Source: Streptomyces violens (lineage in GTDB: Bacteria > Actinomycetota > Actinomycetes > Streptomycetales > Streptomycetaceae). Taken from it: DNA of 64,000 bases. Positions within the stretch are counted from its first letter, which is position 1; each line of letters begins with the position of its first letter. The notes under the pieces are model-generated. The model worked only from the letters and a program-made list of their open reading frames with translations, did no database searches and was not told the DNA's origin. Made by a program: the position numbers and the translations under genes. Positions 35,301 to 43,053 of the stretch are shown piece after piece. The stretch lies in the NCBI RefSeq assembly GCF_000717745.1, contig NZ_JOBH01000003.1, positions 124,001 to 188,000 on the forward strand. Reading direction: 5' to 3'.

Positions 35301-36085
35301 ACGGGATTGAGGCCGTCCGCTGGCGTCATGTGAGCGGTGTCGCTATGCGCGGGCGGAACGGCTCCTGGATCAACAGCGAGGAGGCGGACCAGGTCCGCAA
35401 ATCGGTCGAGTGGCTGCTGAAGAACTTGCCGGGTGAGTCGACCATTGGCGTCGTCACTCCCTTCCGGGCTCAGAAGGAACTGATCACGGGACTCCTGGCG
35501 GACGAGCCGCGCGTTCGCGTGGGCACAGTGCACACCTTCCAGGGGGGCCAGCAGAACGTCATGCTCTTGTCCCTTGTCGCCGGTGAGCAGATGGCGCCTC
35601 GATCGGTGAACTGGCTGTGCCGCGAGGTGAATCTGTGGAATGTGGCCATCACCCGCGCCCGCTCACATTTGATCGTGTTCGGCGATCAGGGCTTCTGGAC
35701 GGAGCGCAGTGGAATGCCTCGTGCCCTGCTCGCGGCTGCGTCGGGTGAGCCCTCACTGCCGTACGGGGCCGTGGAACAGGATGAGGAACGGGTGCTGGTG
35801 ACGGACCGGCTCCAGGAACTCCTCGCAGAGGCTGCGCCAGATGCCCTGCTCGACCGCGAAGGAACGGCGGACGGTTATCCGTTCGACCTCGCGGTGCGAC
35901 GGAACGACGACCGGTTCAACCTCCGCCTGGACCACGGGTGGTCCGCCGGTGACGGCCACGACCCGGCACGTCACCTGCGGCTGCAGCTGCTCCGGACGGC
36001 TTTGCTGCCGTCCGGAGTCAGGGTGCCCGCTTGGCATGTCTGGGACGGCCGAGCGGCGGAGCCGGCGGCCAGGCCGAAGGCATGA
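32375..36085 (+). CDS. Caspase-like protease fused to SF1 (DNA2/Upf1-type) helicase
   Basis: 1236 aa. Residues 1-270 are a caspase-fold peptidase with catalytic His82 (YLSGHGAY) and Cys133 (LDCCFSG), ending in an acidic EF-hand-like loop (DTDSDGMVSADDLF). After a linker and an unassigned domain, residues 545-1110 form an SF1 helicase: Walker A GPPGTGKT (560-567), motif II VDEATQ (from 860), GDPMQLPPI, GTVHTFQGGQQ, and NVAITRARSHL. A 90-residue C-terminal extension is not recognised. Proteolysis triggered by a nucleic-acid-sensing helicase suggests a suicidal defence effector. Codon use looks less G/C-biased than its neighbours. Confidence 0.85.
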   Translation: MSRNHALLIGTALYEDETYPALPSVRADVHFLSQVLELPAVGRYEKCERVEDSTKTVVRQEVERFLNDREPDELVVVYLSGHGAYDQEDGQLYFVAADTRADRLPQTGVSAAYLTEQLEACAARRKVLVLDCCFSGRAVQGFRSKGPTEERAVPVIEASGVYVLTASQQWEAAYTAAVDQPSQFTKAMVDGLHSGRADTDSDGMVSADDLFRYVSRAMKDAPDGRRQTPTKSSLHVTGDVYLARSAVGKQVPRLEPLPTTGPASADSPGVAPLPPAKEAATEHDDTAFDAADWERLLTYYLNCLHYEASNDDMLALNGADPPRALWPAGKEVLLSGETTSVPAPQPIAELAEQARKDGADLWYGYPTVVVFEGRQQKCAPLVMQQIEVTQDERGCDTVVPSGPVVPHPALVLERLGRDEGLDLLSGFQPGWRPGFRDDMMRELRALLQQLNLSDTEHLDPGALGSGDSLRSAHEGARNLALVYAVRADSPAARRLAKDYATMRSQIGGFAGTALGALAEGSQPDDDAERDVQIVSPLPLNEGQEAVIRAALTRRLTVATGPPGTGKTQLIVNTVATARAAGKTVLVASTNNKAVDEVWERCEELMPGLVVRTGSPSGERNNIEAELSSLQQLARSAPPVGSSAMQRGEVRNRQRARDDERRSLAAVARRERTLADLGRRRHAYADRQKCDVPALVGGLGDDEQLARWQRTARRAARAWLFGALRRRRALRKLGPLPVEAQDKDGFARLVAFVQDQTDWLRLTREAEAEPDDGQLLAGLRAADQSAQEAAVGLLQALVPEQAAAGRGLIADRIEAVLQRSPREWATLDRVLPYVPGWAVTTRSVRPRFRDRAGLFDLVIVDEATQCSTMDVLPLLFRARQALVIGDPMQLPPITRMQPQQEAQARKAAGVRASWLDEHRLEHRQYSSFHAAAHAAGRPLLLDEHFRCHPDIVGVSNQHCYGGRLTVLTDPEGLQSLDGIEAVRWRHVSGVAMRGRNGSWINSEEADQVRKSVEWLLKNLPGESTIGVVTPFRAQKELITGLLADEPRVRVGTVHTFQGGQQNVMLLSLVAGEQMAPRSVNWLCREVNLWNVAITRARSHLIVFGDQGFWTERSGMPRALLAAASGEPSLPYGAVEQDEERVLVTDRLQELLAEAAPDALLDREGTADGYPFDLAVRRNDDRFNLRLDHGWSAGDGHDPARHLRLQLLRTALLPSGVRVPAWHVWDGRAAEPAARPKA

Positions 36086-36102
36086 CCCGACAGGGCGGGA
36101 GG

Positions 36103-36136
36103 CCCCGGGCGCGACAGACAGTGGCCGCGCCCGGGG
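36103..36136. terminator. Hairpin between caspase-helicase and malate synthase
   Basis: Perfect 11-bp stem CCCCGGGCGCG/CGCGCCCGGGG with a 12-nt loop, between the convergent genes. It probably works both ways. Confidence 0.7.
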
Positions 36137-36146
36137 ACGGACCTGG

Positions 36147-37787
36147 TCAGTCCAGGAGTTCGTACGCCGGGAGGGTGAGGAAGGCGGCGTAGTTGGTGTC
36201 GAGGGAGACCTGGAGGAGGAGGTCGTGGGCCTGCTGCCACTTGCCGGTGGTGAAGGCTTCCTCGCCCACCTCCTTGCGGATGGCGGCCAGTTCCTCGTCG
36301 GCGATGCGGCGGACCAGGTCGGCGGTGACCTTTTCGCCCTCGTGGCCGGGCTCCTCGAAGACGACGCCCGCGTCGACCCACTGCCAGATCTGGGAGCGGG
36401 AGATCTCCGCGGTGGCCGCGTCCTCCATCAGGCCGAAGATGGCGACGGCGCCGAGGCCGCGCAGCCAGGCCTCGATGTAGCGGGTGCCGACCTGGACCGC
36501 GTCGACCAGGCCCTGGTAGGTGGGCTTGGCGTCGAGGGAGTCGATGGCGATCAGGTCGGCGGCGGAGACGGAGACGTCCTCGCGGAGGCGCTCCTTCTGG
36601 TTCGGCGCCTCGCCGAGGACCGCGTCGAAGGAGGCGCGGGCGATCGGGACCAGGTCGGGGTGGGCGACCCAGGAGCCGTCGAAGCCGTCGCCGGCCTCGC
36701 GGTCCTTGTCGTTCTTGACCTTGGCGAGCGCCTTCTCGTTGGCCTCGGGGTCCCGGCGGTTCGGAATGAAGGCCGCCATGCCGCCGATCGCGTGCGCGCC
36801 GCGCTTGTGGCACGTACGGACGAGGAGTTCGGTGTACGCGCGCATGAACGGGGCCGTCATCGTGACCGCGTTGCGGTCCGGGAGGACGAACTTGGCGCCG
36901 CCGTCACGGAAGTTCTTCACGATCGAGAAGAGGTAGTCCCAGCGGCCGGCGTTCAGGCCGGAGGCGTGGTCGCGGAGCTCGTAGAGGATCTCCTCCATCT
37001 CGTACGCCGCGGTGATCGTCTCGATGAGGACCGTGGCGCGGATGGTGCCCTGCGGCACGCCGACGTAGTCCTGCGCGAAGACGAAGATCTCGTTCCAGAG
37101 GCGGGCCTCCAGGTGCGACTCCGTCTTGGGCAGGTAGAAGTACGGGCCCTTGCCAAGGTCGAGGAGACGCTTTGCGTTGTGGAAGAAGTAGAGGCCGAAG
37201 TCGACGAGGGCACCGGGCACGGGCTTACCGTCGAGCTGGAGGTGGCGCTCGTCGAGGTGCCAGCCGCGGGGGCGCATCACGACGGTCGCGAGCTCCTCGG
37301 CGGGCTTGAGCGCGTACGACTTGCCGCTGCGCTCGTCGGTGAAGTCGATCCGGCGCTCGTACGCGTCGATCAGGTTGAGCTGGCCGAGGACGACGTTCTC
37401 CCAGGTGGGAGCGGAGGCGTCCTCGAAGTCGGCGAGCCAGACCTTCGCGCCCGAGTTGAGCGCGTTGATGGTCATCTTCCGGTCGGTGGGACCGGTGATC
37501 TCCACCCGGCGGTCGTTGAGGGCCGCGGGGGCCTCGGCGACCTTCCAGGAGTCGTCCGCGCGGATGTGCGCGGTCTCGGGAAGGAAGTCCAGGGTGCTGG
37601 TGCGGGCGATCTCCGCGCGGCGCTCGTCGCGGCGGGCGAGGAGTTCGTCGCGGCGGGGGGTGAACCGGCGGTGCAGCTCAGCCACAAAGGCCAGGGCGGC
37701 CTCGGTGAGGACCTCGCCCTGACGCGCAGGGACCTTGTCGGGGCCGACTTCGACGATGGCCAGCGGGGACGGCGCTGGTGCGGACAT
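36147..37787 (-). CDS. aceB: Malate synthase A
   Basis: 546-aa malate synthase (form A size) that condenses glyoxylate with acetyl-CoA. Typical segments are [19 protein letters not shown], the catalytic Arg in [45 protein letters not shown], and [24 protein letters not shown] 37787 follows GGAGTG. Here it disposes of the glyoxylate released from allantoin, since its promoter carries the same composite element as allantoinase and it lies near the AllR gene. Confidence 0.96.
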   Translation of the reverse strand: MSAPAPSPLAIVEVGPDKVPARQGEVLTEAALAFVAELHRRFTPRRDELLARRDERRAEIARTSTLDFLPETAHIRADDSWKVAEAPAALNDRRVEITGPTDRKMTINALNSGAKVWLADFEDASAPTWENVVLGQLNLIDAYERRIDFTDERSGKSYALKPAEELATVVMRPRGWHLDERHLQLDGKPVPGALVDFGLYFFHNAKRLLDLGKGPYFYLPKTESHLEARLWNEIFVFAQDYVGVPQGTIRATVLIETITAAYEMEEILYELRDHASGLNAGRWDYLFSIVKNFRDGGAKFVLPDRNAVTMTAPFMRAYTELLVRTCHKRGAHAIGGMAAFIPNRRDPEANEKALAKVKNDKDREAGDGFDGSWVAHPDLVPIARASFDAVLGEAPNQKERLREDVSVSAADLIAIDSLDAKPTYQGLVDAVQVGTRYIEAWLRGLGAVAIFGLMEDAATAEISRSQIWQWVDAGVVFEEPGHEGEKVTADLVRRIADEELAAIRKEVGEEAFTTGKWQQAHDLLLQVSLDTNYAAFLTLPAYELLD

Positions 37788-37914
37788 GGGCTGTCACTCC
37801 ATTCAGCAGCGGTGCCTTGACGGCCGCCGGGGCGCCCTGGCGGCACTGGGTGCCGAGGGCTCCGAGATACGGTCGCGGGCGCCGTCTGGGGTTCAGGGCG
37901 CTTCTGACCAGTGG

Positions 37915-37955
37915 AGAGTAGTTTCCTTATGGCGGAAGTTCAATGGTTTGTTGAC
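37915..37955 (-). promoter_or_regulatory. aceB promoter with composite AllR-type element
   Basis: Minus strand: -35 TTGAAC (37943-37938), 17 bp, -10 TACTCT (37920-37915). GTCAAC-AAACC-ATTGAA (37955-37939) covers the -35, and a TTCC-N7-GGAA type palindrome (37923-37937) fills the spacer. Confidence 0.7.
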
Positions 37956-38023
37956 GTCGAGATTCTTTTGATCGACAGATGAGGTGATCGAATGGCGCTG
38001 AGTGCCATCGTGGTCACGCTCCA

Positions 38024-38725
38024 TTACCGTCCGGGCCCCCGTCCAGCGGTGCCGAGCCGGGGCAGGTCGGCCGGTGTGTCGATGTCGTACGGCTCGGCCA
38101 CGTCCGCGCACTCGACGAGCGTGAGGGCGTCCGCGTGCGCCGCGAGATAGTCCCGTGCGCCCCGGTCGCCCGTCGCGCCCGCCGCGACCGCGGCCCAGCG
38201 TTCCGCGCCGAAAAGGACCGGGTGCCCGCGCCGCCCCTCGTACACCGCCGCCGCCAGATCCGCGCCCGCCTCGTACGCCGCCACCAGCCGGGCCACCGCC
38301 GCGGACCCGATGCCCGGCTGGTCGACGAGGGAGACCAGTACGGCGCCCGCGCCCGTACCGGCCAGCGAGGCGAGACCCGCCCGGAGCGAGCTGCCCATGC
38401 CCTGCGCCCAGTCCGGGTTCTCGGTGACCGCGTACCCGGACAGCTCGGCCCGCGCGCGTACCGTGTCCGCCGCCGCGCCCAGCACGATGTGCACCGGGCC
38501 GCAGCCGCCCTCCCGCAGCACCCGCGCGGCGTTCTCGACCAGCGGCCGGCCGCGGAAGTCCAGCAGCGCCTTGGGGCGCCCGCCCAGCCGCCGCCCGCCG
38601 CCGGCCGCGAGCAGCAGGCCGGCGACGGGGGGCCGCCCGGCCTCCGTGGGCGGGGTGGCCGGGGGAGTGGTGGGGTGCGCGTCCGCGCCGGAGGCCGTCA
38701 TGGGGCCGGTCATGGGGTCGGTCAT
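38024..38725 (-). CDS. MobA/MocA-like nucleotidyltransferase
   Basis: 233-aa NTP-transferase-3 protein. It has LLLAAGGGRRLGGRPKALLDFRGRPLVENA (the nucleotide-binding signature with its Lys), VLVSLVDQPGIGSAAVARL (metal Asp), and RRGHPVLFG. The family includes molybdenum-cofactor cytidylyltransferases that mature xanthine dehydrogenase. Its place in the purine island supports that role, though no xdh genes are in the window. The first 25 residues are a low-complexity Met/Thr/Pro stretch, so the true start may be internal. Confidence 0.82.
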   Translation of the reverse strand: MTDPMTGPMTASGADAHPTTPPATPPTEAGRPPVAGLLLAAGGGRRLGGRPKALLDFRGRPLVENAARVLREGGCGPVHIVLGAAADTVRARAELSGYAVTENPDWAQGMGSSLRAGLASLAGTGAGAVLVSLVDQPGIGSAAVARLVAAYEAGADLAAAVYEGRRGHPVLFGAERWAAVAAGATGDRGARDYLAAHADALTLVECADVAEPYDIDTPADLPRLGTAGRGPGR

Positions 38726-39080
38726 GGGGCCTGCTTACCGCATCACGGCGCATCGCAGCACATACCGTCGTACGTACCGGACAGTGCGCCCGGCGCACCA
38801 CGGGCGCGGGCCGGAAGTCAAACGACATCCGGAGCGACGGCGATTCTGCGACAGATTTGTCCGCGGGCACGAGGCGAACGGCGCCGGTCACGGTCGTGAC
38901 GCTCCCGGCCGCGGGGGCGCCGGACCCGGGTGGAGCGCCGGACGGGCCGGTCGGGCGTCATGTGCCGGCTGGTGAAGGGTCCAACTGAATTTCGCTCTCC
39001 GTATGGCGCGAATAGCGCACCGTGGCGTTAACTGATCCGCGGCTTCCCGATGGAGCGGGGCCGGGTGAGGGGGCGATGAG
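38726..39080. other. Intergenic, nothing recognised
   Basis: About 355 bp between the divergent MobA-like and DUF5955-like genes. No conserved open frame, palindrome or clear promoter was identified. Confidence 0.5.
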
Positions 39081-39440
39081 GTGCGGTGCGAACCAACGGC
39101 CGTGGAGGGTGCCGTCGTTGTGGAGCAGTGGCAGAGGCAGAGGGCGAGGCAGGAGACCGGGGTCGAGGACGACCCGCGGGTCGAAGCGCTGCGCGTGGCC
39201 GTCGCCAGGCTCCGCCGCGAGCTGGCCGGTTACCCGGCGGAGCTGCCCGACCGGGGCGTCGCCGAGGAGGAACTGGCCGCGCTGGACGCCATGGTGAGCG
39301 GCGGCACGCCGGAAGTGCCGCGGCTGCGCCGCTCCCTGCTGCTGATCGCGGGAGCGGTGGGCTCGGTCAGCGCGCTGTCGCCGACGCTCACCGAGGTACG
39401 CAAGGTCATCGACCTCTTCGGTGACATGCCGCGCGGCTGA
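39081..39440 (+). CDS. Small Streptomyces protein (DUF5955-like)
   Basis: 119 aa. An N-terminal helical part (QWQRQRARQETGVEDDPRVEALRVAVARLRRELAG) is followed by LPDRGVAEEELAALDAM and a C-terminal hydrophobic stretch (RRSLLLIAGAVGSVSAL). I recognise this as the DUF5955 type often found next to the allantoin genes in Streptomyces, with no known function. GTG 39081 is the likely start, though the ribosome site is weak. It ends in a bidirectional hairpin shared with the allR gene. Confidence 0.7.
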   Translation: MRCEPTAVEGAVVVEQWQRQRARQETGVEDDPRVEALRVAVARLRRELAGYPAELPDRGVAEEELAALDAMVSGGTPEVPRLRRSLLLIAGAVGSVSALSPTLTEVRKVIDLFGDMPRG

Positions 39441-39468
39441 TTCCACAGCAGGACGAGTCCGTCAGACG

Positions 39469-39513
39469 TACGAGGCGGGGCGCGGGGGAATTAGCCCCGC
39501 GCCCCGCCTCGTA
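39469..39513. terminator. Bidirectional terminator, perfect 19-bp hairpin
   Basis: Arms 39469-39487 and 39495-39513 pair without mismatch around a 7-nt loop (GAATTAG). It lies between the convergent DUF5955-like and allR genes. Confidence 0.85.
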
Positions 39514-39556
39514 TCTCTGCGACGCCCCGTGCTCCGCTACGCGGCCACTGGCTCCG

Positions 39557-40357
39557 CTACGCCGGGTTCTGGTTCGCCAGCGCCACCGACAGCTCGCGGG
39601 CGACCTCCTGGAGGACCGGCACGATCTTGTCCGTGGCGGCCTCGGTGACCCGGCCGGTCGGGCCGGAGATCGAGATGGCCGCGGCGGTCGGGGAGTCCGG
39701 GACCGGCACGGCGATGCAGCGCACGCCGATCTCCTGCTCGTTGTCGTCCACCGCGAAGCCCTGCCGGCCGACCTCTTCGAGGGCCGCCAGGAAGGCGTCC
39801 GGCTCGGTGATCGTCTTCTCGGTCGCGGCCGGCATGCCCGTACGGCCCAGCAGCGCGCGGACCTCCTCCGGCGGGTGGCCCGCCAGCAGCGCCTTGCCCA
39901 CGCCCGTGGTGTGCGGCAGCACCCGCCGGCCGACCTCGGTGAACATGCGCACCGCGTGCCGGGACGGCACCTGCGCCACGTACACGATCTCGTCGCCGTC
40001 CAGCAGCGCCATGTTCGCCGTCTCGCCGGTCTCCTCGACCAGCCGGGCGAGGTAGGGGCGGGCCCAGGTGCCCAGCAGCCGCGCGGCGCTCTCGCCGAGG
40101 CGGATCAGGCGGGGGCCGAGCGCGTACCGGCGGTTGGGCTGCTGGCGTACGTAACCGCAGGCCACGAGCGTGCGCATCAAGCGGTGGATGGTCGGCAGCG
40201 GCAGTCCGCTGCTGGCCGACAGCTCGCTGAGACCCACTTCGCCGCCGGCATCTGCCATCCGTTCGAGCAGGTCGAAGGCGCGCTCGAGAGACTGGACGCC
40301 GCCGCTCGCGGCTGCGGGCTTGGCTGCGTCGGAAGTGCTGGCGCTGGACGACGGCAC
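39557..40357 (-). CDS. allR: IclR-family repressor of allantoin genes
   Basis: 266-aa IclR regulator. The winged HTH is VQSLERAFDLLERMADAGGEVGLSELSASSGLPLPTIHRLMRTL (about 21-64). The effector domain has TGVGKALLAG, GFAVDDNEQEIGVRCIAVPV and AISISGPTGRV. In Streptomyces the AllR orthologue sits beside aceB and allantoinase and is released by glyoxylate-type metabolites; the same neighbourhood is seen here. GTG 40357 has AAAGGAA upstream. It is divergent from the racemase-like gene. Confidence 0.88.
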   Translation of the reverse strand: MPSSSASTSDAAKPAAASGGVQSLERAFDLLERMADAGGEVGLSELSASSGLPLPTIHRLMRTLVACGYVRQQPNRRYALGPRLIRLGESAARLLGTWARPYLARLVEETGETANMALLDGDEIVYVAQVPSRHAVRMFTEVGRRVLPHTTGVGKALLAGHPPEEVRALLGRTGMPAATEKTITEPDAFLAALEEVGRQGFAVDDNEQEIGVRCIAVPVPDSPTAAAISISGPTGRVTEAATDKIVPVLQEVARELSVALANQNPA

Positions 40358-40734
40358 GTCGCGTTCCTTTCGGATCAGGTGGTGTCGGGCCCGGCGCGTG
40401 CAGAGGGGAATTCCGCGTCCGACCGGAGCAGCCTACCGGTCCCATCCTGTCGACACACTGTCTATCGCACAGTCGTTCCCGCCGGTCAGCCCCCGTTTGG
40501 CGGTGAACACGAGGGACGACCAGGGTCGACCGGGGTTACTCGCGAGAATCCCTTGACGGCCCTAGTGGGCAAAGCTACGTTCTGCAACGCGAAAGCTACT
40601 GCCCATTCTGTGGAATCCTCCAATTCACCGAAGCGCCGGGCCGCCCCCCTCGGAGCCCCCGCTGCCGGGCCCGTGTCCACCCCGGGCCGCCCCGTCGCGC
40701 TTCCCGGCCGAAGCCTCCGGCTTCCTGGAGCGTC
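40358..40734. other. allR / racemase divergent control region
   Basis: 377 bp without a gene. It holds the plus-strand promoter and AllR-like site at 40553-40594 and a pair of AAAGCTAC direct repeats (40571 and 40592, 21 bp apart). No promoter for allR itself is obvious. Confidence 0.55.
40553..40594 (+). promoter_or_regulatory. Racemase-like gene promoter with AllR-type site
   Basis: -35 TTGACG (40553-40558), 17 bp, -10 TACGTT (40576-40581). TTCTGCAACGCGAAA (40580-40594) overlaps the -10/+1 region and matches the hyi-promoter site TTCCGTATTGCGAAA at 11 of 15 positions. Confidence 0.6.
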
Positions 40735-41481
40735 ATGCGCATTCTCGTCATGAATCCGAACACCACGGCCTCCATGACCGCATCGATCCGCGCCACCGCC
40801 ACCGCCGTGGCGGCCCCCGGCACCGAGATCATCGCCACCGAACCGCTCTGGGGCCCGGAGTCGATCGAGGGTCACTTCGAGGGGTACCTCAGTGCCGCGG
40901 CCGTACTGGACCGGCTCACCACCCTCGACACCCCCTTCGACGCCCTGGTCATGGCCGGGTTCGGCGAGCCGGGCCGGGAGGGTGCCCAGGAGCTCCTGGA
41001 CGTACCCGTCCTGGACATCACCGAGAGCGCCGCCCAGATGGCGATGATGCTCGGCCACTCCTACGGCGTCGTCACCACCCTCGACCGTGCCGTGCCGCAG
41101 ATCAGTGACCGGCTGCTGACCGCGGGCCTGCTGCAGCGCTGCGCCGGCATCCGCGGCACCGGCCTCGGCGTGCTGGAGCTGGAGGAGGACGCGCGGCGGA
41201 CCGAGCGGATCATCGTCGAGACGGCCCGCGAACTCGTCCGCGAGGGCGCCGAGGTGATCTGCCTGGGCTGCGGCGGGATGGCCGGGCTGCAGGAGAAGGT
41301 CGCGGCCGAGCTGGGCGTGCCGGTCGTCGACGGCGTCGCGGCGGCCGTGAAGTTCGCCGAGGCCGTGGTCGGCCTGGGGCTCACCACGAGTACGGTACGC
41401 AGCTTCGCCGCACCGCGCCCCAAGCGGATCGGCGGCTGGCCGATCAGCGGCCAGGCGTCGCAGCAGGCATCGCAGCGGTGA
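40735..41481 (+). CDS. Asp/Glu/hydantoin racemase superfamily protein (allantoin-racemase-like)
   Basis: 248 aa. N-terminal MRILVMNPNTTASMT and the C-terminal Cys179 in CLGCGGMAGL are typical of hydantoin/allantoin racemases. The first catalytic Cys, normally in A-C-F-G-D-P, is Gly75 here (MAGFGEPG). With one Cys missing, two-base racemisation is doubtful; one-cysteine members such as arylmalonate decarboxylases show the same Gly/Cys pattern. Placement before allantoinase suggests a role in allantoin or ureido metabolism. Confidence 0.75.
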   Translation: MRILVMNPNTTASMTASIRATATAVAAPGTEIIATEPLWGPESIEGHFEGYLSAAAVLDRLTTLDTPFDALVMAGFGEPGREGAQELLDVPVLDITESAAQMAMMLGHSYGVVTTLDRAVPQISDRLLTAGLLQRCAGIRGTGLGVLELEEDARRTERIIVETARELVREGAEVICLGCGGMAGLQEKVAAELGVPVVDGVAAAVKFAEAVVGLGLTTSTVRSFAAPRPKRIGGWPISGQASQQASQR

Positions 41482-41581
41482 CGCGAATTTTTCCGCGGAG
41501 ACGTCAGGCATCTGACGTCTGATGACCGCCGCCGGAGGCTCCTGAAGGGTCTTGACGGGCCGCCGCCCGAAGTGAAGACTC

Positions 41582-41614
41582 TTCAACAGAAAGTTGAATT
41601 TCGCAGTGCGGAAA
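41582..41614 (+). promoter_or_regulatory. Composite AllR-type element upstream of allantoinase
   Basis: TTCAAC-AGAAA-GTTGAA (41582-41598) abuts TTTCGCAGTGCGGAAA (41599-41614), 37 bp before the allantoinase GTG. The -35-like TTGAAT (41594-41599) lies in the first element, but no good -10 follows. The order of the two elements is the same as at aceB. Confidence 0.65.
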
Positions 41615-41650
41615 TCCGCACTCGCGCCGAGCAAGAAGAAAGGGGACCGG

Positions 41651-42985
41651 GTGTCCGACGTACAGCTGGTGCTCCGCTCCACGCGGGTCATCACTCCGGA
41701 GGGGACGCGCGCGGCGTCCGTCACGGTCAGGGACGGCAGGATCGTCGAGGTACTGCCGCACGACGCCGAGCCCCCCGCCGGGGCGCGGGTCGAGGACTTC
41801 GGCGACGACGTCCTCCTCCCCGGGCTCGTCGACACCCACGTCCACGTCAACGACCCGGGCCGGACGGAGTGGGAGGGCTTCTGGACCGCCACCCGCGCGG
41901 CCGCGGCCGGCGGCATCACCACCCTCGTGGACATGCCGCTCAACAGCCTCCCGCCGACCACCACGGCCGAGAACCTCGACATCAAGCGTGACGTCGCCCG
42001 GTCCAAGGCGCACATCGACGTGGGCTTCTGGGGCGGTGCCATCCCGGGCAACGTCAAGGACCTGCGGCCGCTGTACGACGCCGGCGTCTTCGGCTTCAAG
42101 TGCTTCCTGTCGCCCTCCGGCGTGGACGAGTTCCCGCAGCTCGACCAGGAGCAACTGGCCGCGGCGCTGGGCGAGATCGCCGGCTTCGACGGCCTGCTCA
42201 TCGTGCACGCGGAGGACCCGGGCCACCTGGAGAGCGCGCCGCCCGTCAGCGGCCCCAAGTACGCCGACTTCCTGGCCTCCCGCCCGCGCGTCTCCGAGAA
42301 CGACGCGATCGCCGGCCTGATCACCCTGGCGAAGCGCCTCGACGCCCGCGTCCACGTCCTCCACCTCTCCTCCTCCGACGCACTGCCGCTGATCGCGGCA
42401 GCGAAGGCGGAGGGCGTCAAGCTCACGGTCGAGACCTGCCCGCACTTCCTCACGCTCACCGCCGAGGAGATCCCGGACGGCGCGACGGAGTTCAAGTGCT
42501 GCCCGCCGATCCGCGAGTCCGCGAACCAGGACGCGCTGTGGCAGGGCCTGGCCGACGGCACGATCGACTGCATCGTCTCCGACCACTCGCCCTCCACCAC
42601 CGACCTGAAGACCCCGGACTTCGGCAACGCCTGGGGCGGCATCTCCTCCCTCCAGCTCGGCCTCCCCGCGATCTGGACGGCGGCCCGCGCCCGCGGCCAC
42701 TCCCTGGAGGACGTGGTCCGCTGGATGGCGGCGGCCCCCGCCGCCCTGGTCGGCCTCGACCGGAAGGGCGCCATCGCCCCGGGCCGCGACGCCGACTTCG
42801 CGGTCCTCGCCCCGGACGAGACCTTCACGGTCGACCCGGCAGCCCTCCAGCACCGCAACAAGATCACGGCGTACGCGGGCAAGACCCTGCACGGCGTGGT
42901 CCGCTCCACCTGGCTCCGCGGCCAGAAGATCAACGACGCGGGCAACCTGAGCGAGCCGGTCGGCGAGCTGCTCGTACGGGACTGA
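41651..42985 (+). CDS. allB: Allantoinase
   Basis: 444-aa amidohydrolase that opens allantoin to allantoate. The metal motif is [20 protein letters not shown], then [15 protein letters not shown] (the carboxylated Lys region), [18 protein letters not shown], and [12 protein letters not shown] chose GTG 41651 (AAAGGGG upstream), since the longer frame would place the AllR-like palindromes inside the coding region. No allantoicase or allantoate amidohydrolase gene follows; the next gene is convergent. Confidence 0.95.
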   Translation: MSDVQLVLRSTRVITPEGTRAASVTVRDGRIVEVLPHDAEPPAGARVEDFGDDVLLPGLVDTHVHVNDPGRTEWEGFWTATRAAAAGGITTLVDMPLNSLPPTTTAENLDIKRDVARSKAHIDVGFWGGAIPGNVKDLRPLYDAGVFGFKCFLSPSGVDEFPQLDQEQLAAALGEIAGFDGLLIVHAEDPGHLESAPPVSGPKYADFLASRPRVSENDAIAGLITLAKRLDARVHVLHLSSSDALPLIAAAKAEGVKLTVETCPHFLTLTAEEIPDGATEFKCCPPIRESANQDALWQGLADGTIDCIVSDHSPSTTDLKTPDFGNAWGGISSLQLGLPAIWTAARARGHSLEDVVRWMAAAPAALVGLDRKGAIAPGRDADFAVLAPDETFTVDPAALQHRNKITAYAGKTLHGVVRSTWLRGQKINDAGNLSEPVGELLVRD

Positions 42986-43013
42986 CGTACGGGACTGACG
43001 TAGGGACTGACGC
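42976..43013 (+). repeat. 13-bp tandem repeats across the allB stop
   Basis: Two exact copies of ACGGGACTGACGT and a third degenerate copy start at the end of allB; its stop codon is the TGA of the first copy. This looks like local duplication. Confidence 0.6.
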
Positions 43014-43015
43014 AC

Positions 43016-43049
43016 GGGGCGCGGCGGGCCACTGGCTCTGCCGCGCCCC
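43016..43049. terminator. Hairpin between allB and TenA-like gene
   Basis: Perfect 10-bp stem GGGGCGCGGC/GCCGCGCCCC with a 14-nt loop between convergent genes. Confidence 0.65.
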
Positions 43050-43053
43050 GCCC

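Noticed and set aside
42976..43013. CRISPR-like repeat at the end of allB
   Set aside because: Units of 13 bp are directly tandem without spacers, and there are only three.
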